Below, piece by piece: positions 45,546 through 55,015 of a stretch of DNA of 64,000 bases. Under the pieces are notes generated by a model. The model did not search any database. It was not told the DNA's origin and worked only from the letters and a program-made list of their open reading frames with translations. Source of the DNA: Tenacibaculum sp. L6 (GTDB taxonomy: Bacteria > Bacteroidota > Bacteroidia > Flavobacteriales > Flavobacteriaceae); assembly GCF_028823685.1 (NCBI RefSeq), contig NZ_JAPEHZ010000001.1:1-64000 (forward strand), in the 5' to 3' direction. A program made the position numbers and the translations under genes. Every line of letters begins with the position of its first letter. Positions within the stretch are counted from its first letter, which is position 1.

Positions 45546-47930
45546 ATGAACATAAGACGAACTAGAGATATTCAGAATATAGAACTCCCTTTTAAACTTA
45601 AAATAAGTTTTGAAAAGATTGTTGCTTTATTTCAAAAATACGCGGGTGAAGAGTTTAAAGAACATCCATATCATCAATCTTCAATAAATATAGTTCGAGA
45701 AGCAAAAAAAGCTCCTGAGTTGATTGATGGTTTTTCTGATGAATCTTTATTAGAAAAACACAAGGATACTATTGAGTTACTCCTAGAACCTTTGTTCCCT
45801 GAGTTGTTATTAGAAAATGAAATTAAAGCGGTTAGCATTCCGTTTACTTTTACGTCTTTTAAATTCACTAGCCGATTTGAAAAAATTTTACAAAATGCTG
45901 GAGATGACTACCAATTAAAAGTCCGTCATTTTGAAAGTGATTTAATGTATAAATATGCCTGTAGTATCATTCTAAAAGACGTGTACAACTACTCTATCGA
46001 CATAAAACGCCCCTTTTATTTCGATATTCCAGATCAAACAACCAATACTATAAAAAAGTATCGCGCAGCTTTTAACGCCGACTTTATGGAGATTTATCCT
46101 TCTGAAAATGCGCCGAAAATAACTGAAGAAGATATAAAGATATTACTTGACAATTTCGAAAACATCGATATTTGGAAAGAGAAATTCCCTCCAGAATCCT
46201 ATATATTTAAAGGCTTCGGAATCATGAATTTATTTGATGTAACCACTGATGAAATTATTTCAGAAATAAGAACTAGTCTCATCAAAAAAGATGAAAATTT
46301 AGTTAATACACTACAAGAAATATTTCGCAAGTTTTTTGGAATTAATGATCTATCCTTTGGGTTTTCCATCTTTGAAACCAATTCAAACAGTTTTTCTTCT
46401 TCACACATAAATAAAGAAGGAAGTTTAGTTCTTAGCTATGAAAAAGATGTTTCTTGCGATTGTATTTTTTGTAATTATATTGTAGAAAAGCTTTTTGTAA
46501 AAAACGAAACTCTTGCTATTTCTGATGTAGAGAAATATGGCCAAAAAACCGAAAATAAAAACTTTTACCAACGGTTAAAAGATAAAAATATTGGTAGCAT
46601 TATTTTAGTACCTATACAAGCTTCGGCTAAAAATAGCTTAGCTATTATTGAATTTGCTTCACCAAGGCCTTTTGAACTAAACTCGATTAATCAAAATAAA
46701 CTACAAGTTTTAATCCCGCTGTTTAAAATTGCTGTAGATCGTTTTTCTGAAGAACATCAAAACATACTTGAAGCTACAATTCAAGAAAACTACACCTCTA
46801 TTCATCCAACTGTAAAGTGGCGATTTTATGAAGCTGCTGAAAGATTTCATAGAGAATCATTTGAAGATAAGGAAAACATTAAGATTGAAGATATTGTTTT
46901 TCCAGACGTACATCCTTTGTATGGTCAATCAGATATTAAAGGTTCATCTATTGCCAGAAACACAGCTATTAAAGAAGACTTAAACACTCAACTTTCTTTA
47001 GCTATTTCTGTTTTGTTAGAAGCCTGCAAAGTTGAAAGCCTGCCAATTTATAAAGAATTACGATTTAGAGTTGAAGAGTATTTATCAGAAGTTAAAAAAG
47101 GACTAAAAGCTGGTGATGAAATAGCCATTTTAGATTTTTTAAAACGTGATATCTACCCTGTTTTTAACCATATAAAAAAGGTTAACAATCACTTAAACAC
47201 TCTAGTTGAGGAATACATTAAACGTTTAGACCCTAACCTTCAAGTAGTATATGAAAAACGTAAAGCTTATGAAGATAGTGTTACTTTACTAAACGATAAA
47301 TTAGCTTCTTTTATTGATGCTAGACAAGAAGAGGCTCAACAAATGTTTCCTCATTATTTCGAACGTTATAAAACTGATGGTGTTGAGTATAACATGTATA
47401 TAGGACAGTCATTAACAAAAGAGAAAAAATACGACGATCTATACTTGTACAACCTTAGGTTATGGCAATTACAAGTAATGTGTGAAATGGAAAACATTGC
47501 CTTAAAAGCTGCTGAAAAAATGGAACACAAGCTTAGAGTTGCTTCTTTAATTTTAGTTCACAGTAATCCATTAGCCATAAAATTCAGAATGGATGAAAAG
47601 CAGTTTGACGTTGATGGCGCTTATAATATTAGATACGAAATCATAAAAAAACGTATTGACAAAGCTCATATAAAAGGAACAGAAGAGCGACTAACTGTTC
47701 CTGGTAAAATAGCAATTGTATATTCTCAAGATAAAGATGCTGATGAGTACAATAAATACATTAAATACCTTCAATCTAAAAAATTATTAGGTAAAGTAGA
47801 AAAATTAGAAGTTGAAGACCTACAAGGAGTTTCTGGATTAAAAGCTTTACGTGTAGAGGTTATTTATCAAGAAAGTTTTGACGCTAAAAAAACAATAACT
47901 ATTGATGAATTAATCCAAGAGTTTAAATAA
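45546..47930 (+). CDS. Large GAF-domain protein
   Basis: This 794-residue soluble protein contains a GAF-like domain at about residues 235-395 (KFFGINDLSFGFSIFETNS and later GSIILVPIQASAKNSLAIIEF), a family found in Flavobacteriaceae. The N-terminal 230 and C-terminal 390 residues are unrelated to domains I know. No kinase, cyclase or DNA-binding output is visible. It faces the HD-Pycsar gene, with 4 bases between their ends. Confidence 0.78.
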   Translation: MNIRRTRDIQNIELPFKLKISFEKIVALFQKYAGEEFKEHPYHQSSINIVREAKKAPELIDGFSDESLLEKHKDTIELLLEPLFPELLLENEIKAVSIPFTFTSFKFTSRFEKILQNAGDDYQLKVRHFESDLMYKYACSIILKDVYNYSIDIKRPFYFDIPDQTTNTIKKYRAAFNADFMEIYPSENAPKITEEDIKILLDNFENIDIWKEKFPPESYIFKGFGIMNLFDVTTDEIISEIRTSLIKKDENLVNTLQEIFRKFFGINDLSFGFSIFETNSNSFSSSHINKEGSLVLSYEKDVSCDCIFCNYIVEKLFVKNETLAISDVEKYGQKTENKNFYQRLKDKNIGSIILVPIQASAKNSLAIIEFASPRPFELNSINQNKLQVLIPLFKIAVDRFSEEHQNILEATIQENYTSIHPTVKWRFYEAAERFHRESFEDKENIKIEDIVFPDVHPLYGQSDIKGSSIARNTAIKEDLNTQLSLAISVLLEACKVESLPIYKELRFRVEEYLSEVKKGLKAGDEIAILDFLKRDIYPVFNHIKKVNNHLNTLVEEYIKRLDPNLQVVYEKRKAYEDSVTLLNDKLASFIDARQEEAQQMFPHYFERYKTDGVEYNMYIGQSLTKEKKYDDLYLYNLRLWQLQVMCEMENIALKAAEKMEHKLRVASLILVHSNPLAIKFRMDEKQFDVDGAYNIRYEIIKKRIDKAHIKGTEERLTVPGKIAIVYSQDKDADEYNKYIKYLQSKKLLGKVEKLEVEDLQGVSGLKALRVEVIYQESFDAKKTITIDELIQEFK

Positions 47931-47934
47931 TCGT

Positions 47935-49164
47935 CTATAATAATCTTGATACTAACTCCGCTACTTTTGAAGCATTATCTTGTATATTAAAGGCTACAGC
48001 AAAAGCTATTACACTTACCAAAATACCAATCATAAAAACTGTATACGTAATTCGTAATAACTTATATTTTCTATTTAAAACCAATCCTAAGAAATATAAA
48101 TCTTTGGTAAGAGAACCGTATAAATAATCACGGTCTTGCATCATTTCACTCATTGCCCACTCAAATTCTGGCAACTTCATTTGATGAAAATTTCCGAAGA
48201 ATAATAAATTCACTTTTTTATTGGTTACATCTTCTTTTGTAAATTTTCCTTCAGTAACATTTGGTCTGGTTGCTAAAACTGATAAGACTATTGAAATCAC
48301 TGTAAAAATCACAAAAATTATCGTAGGAATAATTAGGTAGTGATTTGACGGGTTGTCTAACTTAGGAATTAAAGTAGACAAGGTCATTGAAATAATAATT
48401 GCATTTACCGAGAGTAAGATATTTGCTTTTGTATCGGCAATATCACTTAATGTTATGTGATTACGCATCGCTACGCGAAACATCGTTTCTATCCCCCTTT
48501 CTGGTAGCTCTATTTTATTTTTCTTGTACGCTAACTCTTCTTTTTTCTGTTTTAATTTAGCAGCTTCTTGTGCTTGTTTTTGCTTTTTCTTTAAAAGCTG
48601 TGCTATGTTTTTACTTTTTTGTTTTTCCCAAAGTTTAGAAGCTTTACTCGTATAAAAGCGATGTTTAGTTAAAAAATTAAGGTTCGCGTCATCCCATTCA
48701 ACATCTTTTATTGTTCTACCACACATCAATTCTCTTTCTTTACGCAATAACTCGTTAAAATCAGAATAGTTTTTACTACCCACATGAGAACAATCAGCAT
48801 CCTTTAAAATCTTTTCTACTTCGGTGCTAGGGTTAACTCCCATTTTGGTAATAGCTATCAATCTTGACACCTCATCAATTATCTCTTCTGAAACCCCTTC
48901 ATTTTTTAAAAAGTTAGTAGCAATAGCTACACTCTCTTCTTCATGGTTATCTGGGTTTACAGTGTATCCTACATCATGAAACCAAGCAGCTAAAATTAAC
49001 GCTTGCTTCTCTACTTCTGAAAAAGCTTCTCCCTCAATTAATTCAAGTGTTTTTTCAACCACTCGTTGAGTATGCGCAATGTTATGGTATACAAAATTCT
49101 TAGCTAAACTTTCATTTAGTAAATCCACCACAAACTGCTCTGTCTTTTCTATCAAACTATTCAT
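47935..49164 (-). CDS. HD-domain protein with Pycsar-type membrane effector domain
   Basis: This 409-residue protein has an HD phosphohydrolase domain at residues about 1-150 (His31, His63-Asp64 in WFHDVGY, Asp122 or Asp124 in KDADCSHVG), a charged helical linker (about 175-225), and a C-terminal Pycsar-effector/DUF5706 domain with the hallmark SDIADTKANILLSVN and about three membrane helices. In Pycsar anti-phage defence such membrane effectors respond to cyclic CMP/UMP. No uridylate/cytidylate cyclase gene is adjacent, so defence is not shown. The HD domain might degrade the signal. Confidence 0.85.
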   Translation of the reverse strand: MNSLIEKTEQFVVDLLNESLAKNFVYHNIAHTQRVVEKTLELIEGEAFSEVEKQALILAAWFHDVGYTVNPDNHEEESVAIATNFLKNEGVSEEIIDEVSRLIAITKMGVNPSTEVEKILKDADCSHVGSKNYSDFNELLRKERELMCGRTIKDVEWDDANLNFLTKHRFYTSKASKLWEKQKSKNIAQLLKKKQKQAQEAAKLKQKKEELAYKKNKIELPERGIETMFRVAMRNHITLSDIADTKANILLSVNAIIISMTLSTLIPKLDNPSNHYLIIPTIIFVIFTVISIVLSVLATRPNVTEGKFTKEDVTNKKVNLLFFGNFHQMKLPEFEWAMSEMMQDRDYLYGSLTKDLYFLGLVLNRKYKLLRITYTVFMIGILVSVIAFAVAFNIQDNASKVAELVSRLL

Positions 49165-49263
49165 GAAAAAGGTTTTTGCTAAAATAATAAATTATTAACC
49201 AGTATTATTTTTTTAATAACACCATAAAAAAACGTACTTTTAAAAGAGTTTTTCAATATAAAA

Positions 49264-50283
49264 ATGACGCACGAACTTAAAGAAATACTACAACAAGCTA
49301 CTATAAACCAACAACAAGGAATACAAAATGTATTGGCTACTGTCGTCGATTTAGATGGGTCTTCTTACAGAAAACCAGGAGTTAGAATGTTACTTTCTTC
49401 TGACGGAAAAATAATTGGAGCCATTAGCGGAGGCTGTGTTGAAAAAGAAGTACAACGTAGAGCTCAATCGGTTTTTGAAAACAACAAACCTAAAGTAATA
49501 ACCTATGATGGTCGTTATCGTTTAGGTTGCGAGGGAATATTATATGTTCTTTTAGAACCTTTTAATCTTTCTTCCGAATTTATTCATGCTTTCTCAGAAA
49601 ACAACATTCAAAGAAAACCGTATAACCTCATATCTTATTTTCAAAAAGAAGATGAATCTTATGGTAATTTTGGTTCTGTAATTCAATTTAACAATCAACA
49701 AACCTACTCTTTCAATAAAGAGTTTTATCCTAAAAAAACAGATCAACTGGTTGCTTTTAAACAAACTTTACATCCGCAATTTCGTTTACTTATTATTGGT
49801 GGTGAGCATGATGCTGTGAAACTTTGTGCACAAGCTACCCAGTTAGGTTGGGAAGTTGATGTTATTACTTCTATTAAAGATCCGAAAGAACTATCTGATT
49901 TTCCCGGAGCTAAATCGGTAGTTGCACAAACTCCAGAATTAATTCAACTTTCTCAAGTAAATAACAATACTGCTATTGTTATTATGAATCATAATTTCAC
50001 TTACGATTTACGCTGGTTGATTAAGTTACAAGAACAGAATCCTGTTTACATTGGTATTTTAGGAGCTACTAAGCGTCGTGAAAAGCTTTTTGATGAGTTC
50101 TTTGAATTTTCTCCAAATGTTTCTGATGAGTTTTTAGATAAGATTCATACGCCAGCTGGTTTAAATATTGGGGCTGAAACTCCTGAGGAAATAGCTTTAT
50201 CAATCTTAGCAGAAATATTATCAGTAATTCGTAACAAGGAAGTTTTTTCTCTAAAAAAGATTACTGGACGAATCCACAATTAA
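49264..50283 (+). CDS. XdhC/CoxI-family protein
   Basis: This 339-residue protein has the XdhC pattern: an N-terminal domain with VDLDGSSYRKPGVRML and AISGGCVEKEV, and a C-terminal Rossmann domain (LLIIGGEHDAVKL). XdhC proteins bind and insert sulfurated molybdenum cofactor into xanthine-dehydrogenase-type enzymes. Such an enzyme is not in the window. It lies 4 bases before a MocA-like gene. Confidence 0.88.
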   Translation: MTHELKEILQQATINQQQGIQNVLATVVDLDGSSYRKPGVRMLLSSDGKIIGAISGGCVEKEVQRRAQSVFENNKPKVITYDGRYRLGCEGILYVLLEPFNLSSEFIHAFSENNIQRKPYNLISYFQKEDESYGNFGSVIQFNNQQTYSFNKEFYPKKTDQLVAFKQTLHPQFRLLIIGGEHDAVKLCAQATQLGWEVDVITSIKDPKELSDFPGAKSVVAQTPELIQLSQVNNNTAIVIMNHNFTYDLRWLIKLQEQNPVYIGILGATKRREKLFDEFFEFSPNVSDEFLDKIHTPAGLNIGAETPEEIALSILAEILSVIRNKEVFSLKKITGRIHN

Positions 50284-50287
50284 TACA

Positions 50288-50872
50288 ATGCAAAAAACAG
50301 CAATTCTCATACTAGCTGCTGGTAATTCTTCCCGAATGGGAAAAACAAAGCAATTGCTTCCTTATAAAAACGCTACGTTATTAGAATGGGCTATTGAGCA
50401 AGCTCAAAAATCAGTCGTAAAAAATGTATTTTGTGTATTAGGAGCTAATAAAGAAGTGATTGAAAAGCAACTTTCAACAAAAACTGTTGAAATCATTTAC
50501 AACCCAAATTATAAAGACGGATTAAGTACTAGTATAGTAACAGGAATTGACTTCTTACAAAAACATAACTTTGATAGTGTTTTAATAATGCTAGCGGATC
50601 AACCTCATGTTACATCTGAATATTTGAACTCGTTGATTGAAGCTTCAAAAAAGAACCCTTCCAATATAATTGCCTCTAACTATCAAGGTAGTGTTGGAGT
50701 TCCTGCTATTTTTCCGAAGAACTATTTTAATGATTTATTGGATTTAAAAGGAGACAAAGGCGCAAAGAATTTTCTACTACAACAAAACAACAATGTTATC
50801 AAAGTAAATTCTACTCAAAACTTGCTAGACATTGACACTCCTGAAGACTATCAGCATTTATTAAAACAGTAG
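50288..50872 (+). CDS. MocA-like molybdenum-cofactor nucleotidyltransferase
   Basis: This 194-residue protein has the nucleotidyltransferase start ILAAGNSSRMGKTKQLLPYK and LADQPHVTSEY, matching MocA/MobA-like CTP:molybdopterin cytidylyltransferases. It would make molybdopterin cytosine dinucleotide for xanthine-dehydrogenase-family enzymes. It is co-transcribed with xdhC. Confidence 0.87.
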   Translation: MQKTAILILAAGNSSRMGKTKQLLPYKNATLLEWAIEQAQKSVVKNVFCVLGANKEVIEKQLSTKTVEIIYNPNYKDGLSTSIVTGIDFLQKHNFDSVLIMLADQPHVTSEYLNSLIEASKKNPSNIIASNYQGSVGVPAIFPKNYFNDLLDLKGDKGAKNFLLQQNNNVIKVNSTQNLLDIDTPEDYQHLLKQ

Positions 50873-50917
50873 TTTTACCCTAAAAAGCCTTATTTTTACA
50901 TAACAAAAAAACAAAAC

Positions 50918-53900
50918 ATGAACTTAACCAAGTTTTGCATGTATCTAACTATAATTGTTGTAGTTAGTGGTTGTGCATCCTATAAAGCTAAATACGCAGA
51001 TAAGACTTCTCCAAAAACAATTCAAACAAATAAAGAATTGTTACACTCCTTTTATTTAATTGGAGATGCTGGTAATGCCGAAATGGGGCAAACAACACCT
51101 ACACTAACCTTTTTTCAAAAAGAGTTAGCCAAAGCTTCTAAAAATTCGACTACCTTATTTTTAGGAGACAATATTTACCCTTACGGAATCCCCAATAAAG
51201 AACATAAAGATAGAGCCTTAGCTGAACATCGTTTACAAACACAAATTGATGCACTGCAAGATTTTAAAGGAAAAACAATTTTTATTCCTGGAAATCATGA
51301 CTGGTATAATGGTGTTGATGGTTTAAAAGAACAAGAACGATTAGTTGAACAAGCTTTAGGAAAAGATTCTTTCCTACCTGAGGGAGGTTGTGGATTGGAT
51401 AAAGTAGAAATCAATGACGATCTTACCATGATTATTATTGACAGTCGTTGGTTTATTATGGATTGGGATAAGGAGCCAAAAATGAACGACAACTGTGAAA
51501 TTAAAACTCGTGAACGTTTTATTCATGAAGTTTCTAGTCTTTTCAAAAAAAACAGATACAAAAATGTTGTGGTTGCTGTACATCATCCATTATATAGTAA
51601 CGGTCCACATGGAGGAAGTTATTCTATAAAAGACCACATGAAACCAGCGCCAATTCTAGGTACTTTGAAAAATGCGCTACGCTCACATGCAGGAATTCAA
51701 ACTGATATTTTTAATAAAAACTATAGTGACTTCATTAATCAAATACAAGCAGTATCTGATGATTTCACCGATAATATTGTTTTTGTTTCTGGTCACGATC
51801 ACAACCTACAATACATAGAGCAAGACGGATTTAAGCAAGTAATTAGTGGTTCGGGTTCAAAACAATCAGCTGCTTTAATTGGTTATGGAGCTCAATTTAC
51901 CTACGGTAACCACGGATATGCAAGATTGAATTATTATAAAGACGGTTCTGCTGTTATTGAATATTATGCTGCCAACACCAAAGATGGACATAAACTCCTT
52001 TTTAGTAAAGAAATTGTAAAACCAAAACAAACTAAAACTTATTCTGACTTTCCTGAATATGATGAACATAAAGAATTTATAGAAACCTCTATTTACCCTT
52101 CGGAAGCTACTGAAGTAAGCGGGTTTCATAAATTTATGTGGGGAGATTTACACAGAAAAAAATATGGAAAAACCATTAAAGTTCCTGTACTAGAATTAGA
52201 GAATGTCTATGGAGGTTTAACTCCTATCAGAAGAGGTGGTGGTAACCAAACCAATTCGTTACGATTAGAAAATCCTGAAGGAAAACAATTCGTATTACGT
52301 TCAATGATAAAAGACGGAAGTCGTATTATGGGTGGTATTTTAAAAGGAACTTTTTTAATTGATGTGGTACAAGACATCTTTACTATGTCTCACCCTTATG
52401 CTGCTTTTGTGGTTCCTGATATGGCTGGCGCTGTAAACATTTATCACACCAATCCAAAACTGTATTACATGCCTAAACAACCTGCTTTAGGTAAACATAA
52501 TGATATTTTTGGAGGACAATTATACCTGTTAGAAGAACGACCTGCTGGTGACCGAAGTGAATTAGACAACTTTGGAAATTCAGAAGATATTGTTAGCACA
52601 TTTGATGTGTTAGAAAAAATCAGAAAAAATGGAAAACACTCTATTGATCAAGAATGGGTTGTTCGTTCACGTTTGTTTGACATGGTAATTGGTGATTGGG
52701 ATAGACATGAAGACCAATGGCGTTGGGCTTCTTTTAAAACCGAAAATGGCAAAACCTATTATCGTCCTATTCCAAGAGATAGAGATCAACCTTTCTCTAA
52801 ATTTGATGGAGTCATGATTCCTCTATTTCAGCAATTTGCACCCTTAGTAAAAAACATGCAAACTTTTGATAACGATATCAAAAACATGAAGTGGTACAAC
52901 AACTATGCTCGTTTCTTTGATGCTGCTTTTTTAAATGAATTAACACTAGATGAATGGTATCAACAAGTTGAATACATTCAACAACACTTAACTGATGAAG
53001 TAATTGAAAATTCAATTCAGCAATTACCAAAGGTTATTTATGATATTGATGGAAAAGAAACCATTGCTAAAATTAAAGCTAGAAGAGATAAATTAAAAGA
53101 AATTGCTAAACGTTATTACACCAAACTAAACAAAGTTGTACATGTAGTTGGTACAGATAAAGACGATAAATTCATTATTAAACGTTTAAATGATGACGAA
53201 ACTAGCGTTACTGTTTTTAGAAAAGAAAACGAGATTTATAACCGTATTTTCAAAACAAAAGAAACGAATGAAGTACAGCTTTATGGTTTAAATGGAGATG
53301 ATGAGTTTTTAATTTCTGGTGATGTACACGATGGAATTTTATTACGAATTATAGGTGGTCAAAATCACGATATGTATACAGATAAATCATCCGTTGCTGG
53401 ATGGAGAAAGAAAACAAAAATTTACGATTTTAAATCAAAGAATAACACCATAAATCCGAGTTCTGAAACTGTAGATTTACGCTCAAACAGCTACTTTAAA
53501 AATACTTATAATTTTAGAGATATTAATAATAATACAACAGTAGTGTATCCTAGTTTAGGAAGCAATCCAGATGATGGTTTCTTCTTTGGCGCTTCTGTAA
53601 CCTATACACAACAAGGTTTTAAAAAACAACCTTTTGCTAGTCAACACACCTTAGCCGCTAATTACTATTCAGCCGTTGGAGGATACGATCTTGAATACAA
53701 CGGTGAATTTACTGAACTAATTGGTAATTGGAGCTTGCACTTGCACGCTAAAGCTACAAGCGATAATTATTCTTTTAATTTCTTTGGATGGGGTAATGAA
53801 AGTGTATACGATCAAAGCTTTGACTTGGATCATTATCGTGTTAAAAAAGAAGAAATAAGCTTTTCTCCTTCGTTATTAAAACGATTACGAGGAGGAAGTA

Positions 53901-54577
53901 TTTTTAAAATTTCAGGTCTTTTTGAGGCTATTGAGATTGAAGATACACCTGGTAGATTTATTAATAATTTTGACAATCAACCTACAGCTATTTTTGATAC
54001 TAATTATTTTTGGGGAGGTGAATTGAACTTTAATCACAACCGAGTAGACAATAGTAGTTTTCCTACCAAAGGTATGAACTTCGATTTAGCTGTTGGAGCT
54101 AAAGCCAACTTAGACGATTTCGACAGACGCTTTGGTTACATTAAAAGTTCTTTAGCTATGTATCAAAATTTAGTGTCCAATCGCTCCTTAGTTTTTGCTT
54201 CTGAAGTGGGAACTCAAATTAATGTAGGAAATCGTTTTGAAATTTACCAAGCAGCTACACTAGGTGGTGACCGTAATTTACGTGGATTTAATAGAGAACG
54301 TTTTTCTGGAACCGAAAGCTTTTATCATAGTAACGATTTACGTTTGCGTTTCGGACGCATTCGCACAGGAATTATTCCTGTAAAAATTGGTATTACTGGT
54401 GGTTTTGATTACGGTCGTGTATGGTCTCCGTATTCTCCTAATTCAAAGAAATGGCATACTAGTTATGGTGGTTCAATTTGGTTAAGCGGAATTGACTTAT
54501 TCACTGCAAATGTTTCTTATTTCAAAGGAAACTCACAAGAAGACAGAGTAGCTTTAAGTATTGGTTTCTCTTTTTAA
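50918..54577 (+). CDS. Lipoprotein with metallophosphoesterase and Omp85-type barrel
   Basis: This 1219-residue protein starts with a lipobox (VVVSGC, Cys19). Residues about 40-350 form a calcineurin-like phosphoesterase (GDAGNAEMG, FLGDNIYPYG, GNHDWYNG, VAVHHPLYSNGPH, SGHDHNLQY). A middle region of about 500 residues, which contains DMVIGDWDRHEDQW, follows, and the last about 350 residues resemble an Omp85/BamA-type barrel (ATLGGDRNLRGFNRERFSG). The enzyme is probably surface-exposed or periplasmic, anchored by the barrel. The substrate is unknown. Confidence 0.83.
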   Translation: MNLTKFCMYLTIIVVVSGCASYKAKYADKTSPKTIQTNKELLHSFYLIGDAGNAEMGQTTPTLTFFQKELAKASKNSTTLFLGDNIYPYGIPNKEHKDRALAEHRLQTQIDALQDFKGKTIFIPGNHDWYNGVDGLKEQERLVEQALGKDSFLPEGGCGLDKVEINDDLTMIIIDSRWFIMDWDKEPKMNDNCEIKTRERFIHEVSSLFKKNRYKNVVVAVHHPLYSNGPHGGSYSIKDHMKPAPILGTLKNALRSHAGIQTDIFNKNYSDFINQIQAVSDDFTDNIVFVSGHDHNLQYIEQDGFKQVISGSGSKQSAALIGYGAQFTYGNHGYARLNYYKDGSAVIEYYAANTKDGHKLLFSKEIVKPKQTKTYSDFPEYDEHKEFIETSIYPSEATEVSGFHKFMWGDLHRKKYGKTIKVPVLELENVYGGLTPIRRGGGNQTNSLRLENPEGKQFVLRSMIKDGSRIMGGILKGTFLIDVVQDIFTMSHPYAAFVVPDMAGAVNIYHTNPKLYYMPKQPALGKHNDIFGGQLYLLEERPAGDRSELDNFGNSEDIVSTFDVLEKIRKNGKHSIDQEWVVRSRLFDMVIGDWDRHEDQWRWASFKTENGKTYYRPIPRDRDQPFSKFDGVMIPLFQQFAPLVKNMQTFDNDIKNMKWYNNYARFFDAAFLNELTLDEWYQQVEYIQQHLTDEVIENSIQQLPKVIYDIDGKETIAKIKARRDKLKEIAKRYYTKLNKVVHVVGTDKDDKFIIKRLNDDETSVTVFRKENEIYNRIFKTKETNEVQLYGLNGDDEFLISGDVHDGILLRIIGGQNHDMYTDKSSVAGWRKKTKIYDFKSKNNTINPSSETVDLRSNSYFKNTYNFRDINNNTTVVYPSLGSNPDDGFFFGASVTYTQQGFKKQPFASQHTLAANYYSAVGGYDLEYNGEFTELIGNWSLHLHAKATSDNYSFNFFGWGNESVYDQSFDLDHYRVKKEEISFSPSLLKRLRGGSIFKISGLFEAIEIEDTPGRFINNFDNQPTAIFDTNYFWGGELNFNHNRVDNSSFPTKGMNFDLAVGAKANLDDFDRRFGYIKSSLAMYQNLVSNRSLVFASEVGTQINVGNRFEIYQAATLGGDRNLRGFNRERFSGTESFYHSNDLRLRFGRIRTGIIPVKIGITGGFDYGRVWSPYSPNSKKWHTSYGGSIWLSGIDLFTANVSYFKGNSQEDRVALSIGFSF

Positions 54578-54589
54578 TTCATTATAAAC

Positions 54590-54973
54590 ATGACACAACA
54601 AATTGTATTAATAACAGCAGCTTTATTTGGAATGTTTGCTGTGATATTTGGAGCTTTTGGAGCTCATGCTTTACAAAAAATTCTAAACGTAGATCAACTG
54701 AAATCATTTGAAACGGGTGTAAAATATCAAATGTATCATGCACTCGTTTTATTATTCGTTGGAAGTTATTTTGAAACACCTAGTTCAGCAATATATTACG
54801 CTTTTGTAGTTGGAATTATACTGTTTTCCTTCAGTATTTATGGTTTAGTATTATCAGACGCAAAAGGTAAAAAAATGAAATTTTTAGGTCCTATTACTCC
54901 TTTAGGTGGCTTGCTACTAATTGTTGGATGGGCACTTTTATTATACAAACTAAGCCAAACCATACATAATTAG
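54590..54973 (+). CDS. DUF423-family membrane protein
   Basis: This 127-residue protein has four predicted membrane helices and the DUF423 pattern (FGAFGAHALQKIL, FETGVKYQMYHALVLL). The function is unknown. It follows the phosphoesterase gene by 12 bases. Its stop codon lies inside a long inverted repeat. Confidence 0.85.
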   Translation: MTQQIVLITAALFGMFAVIFGAFGAHALQKILNVDQLKSFETGVKYQMYHALVLLFVGSYFETPSSAIYYAFVVGIILFSFSIYGLVLSDAKGKKMKFLGPITPLGGLLLIVGWALLLYKLSQTIHN

Positions 54974-54989
54974 CATGTATAGTTTGGCT
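54953..54989. terminator. Long inverted repeat between convergent genes
   Basis: AGCCAAACCATACAT and ATGTATAGTTTGGCT pair with one mismatch around a 7-base loop, overlapping the DUF423 stop codon. It lacks a clear T-run, so termination is likely but not certain. Confidence 0.55.
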
Positions 54990-55015
54990 AGCATGGTAAA
55001 CAAAAAATCATTTTG

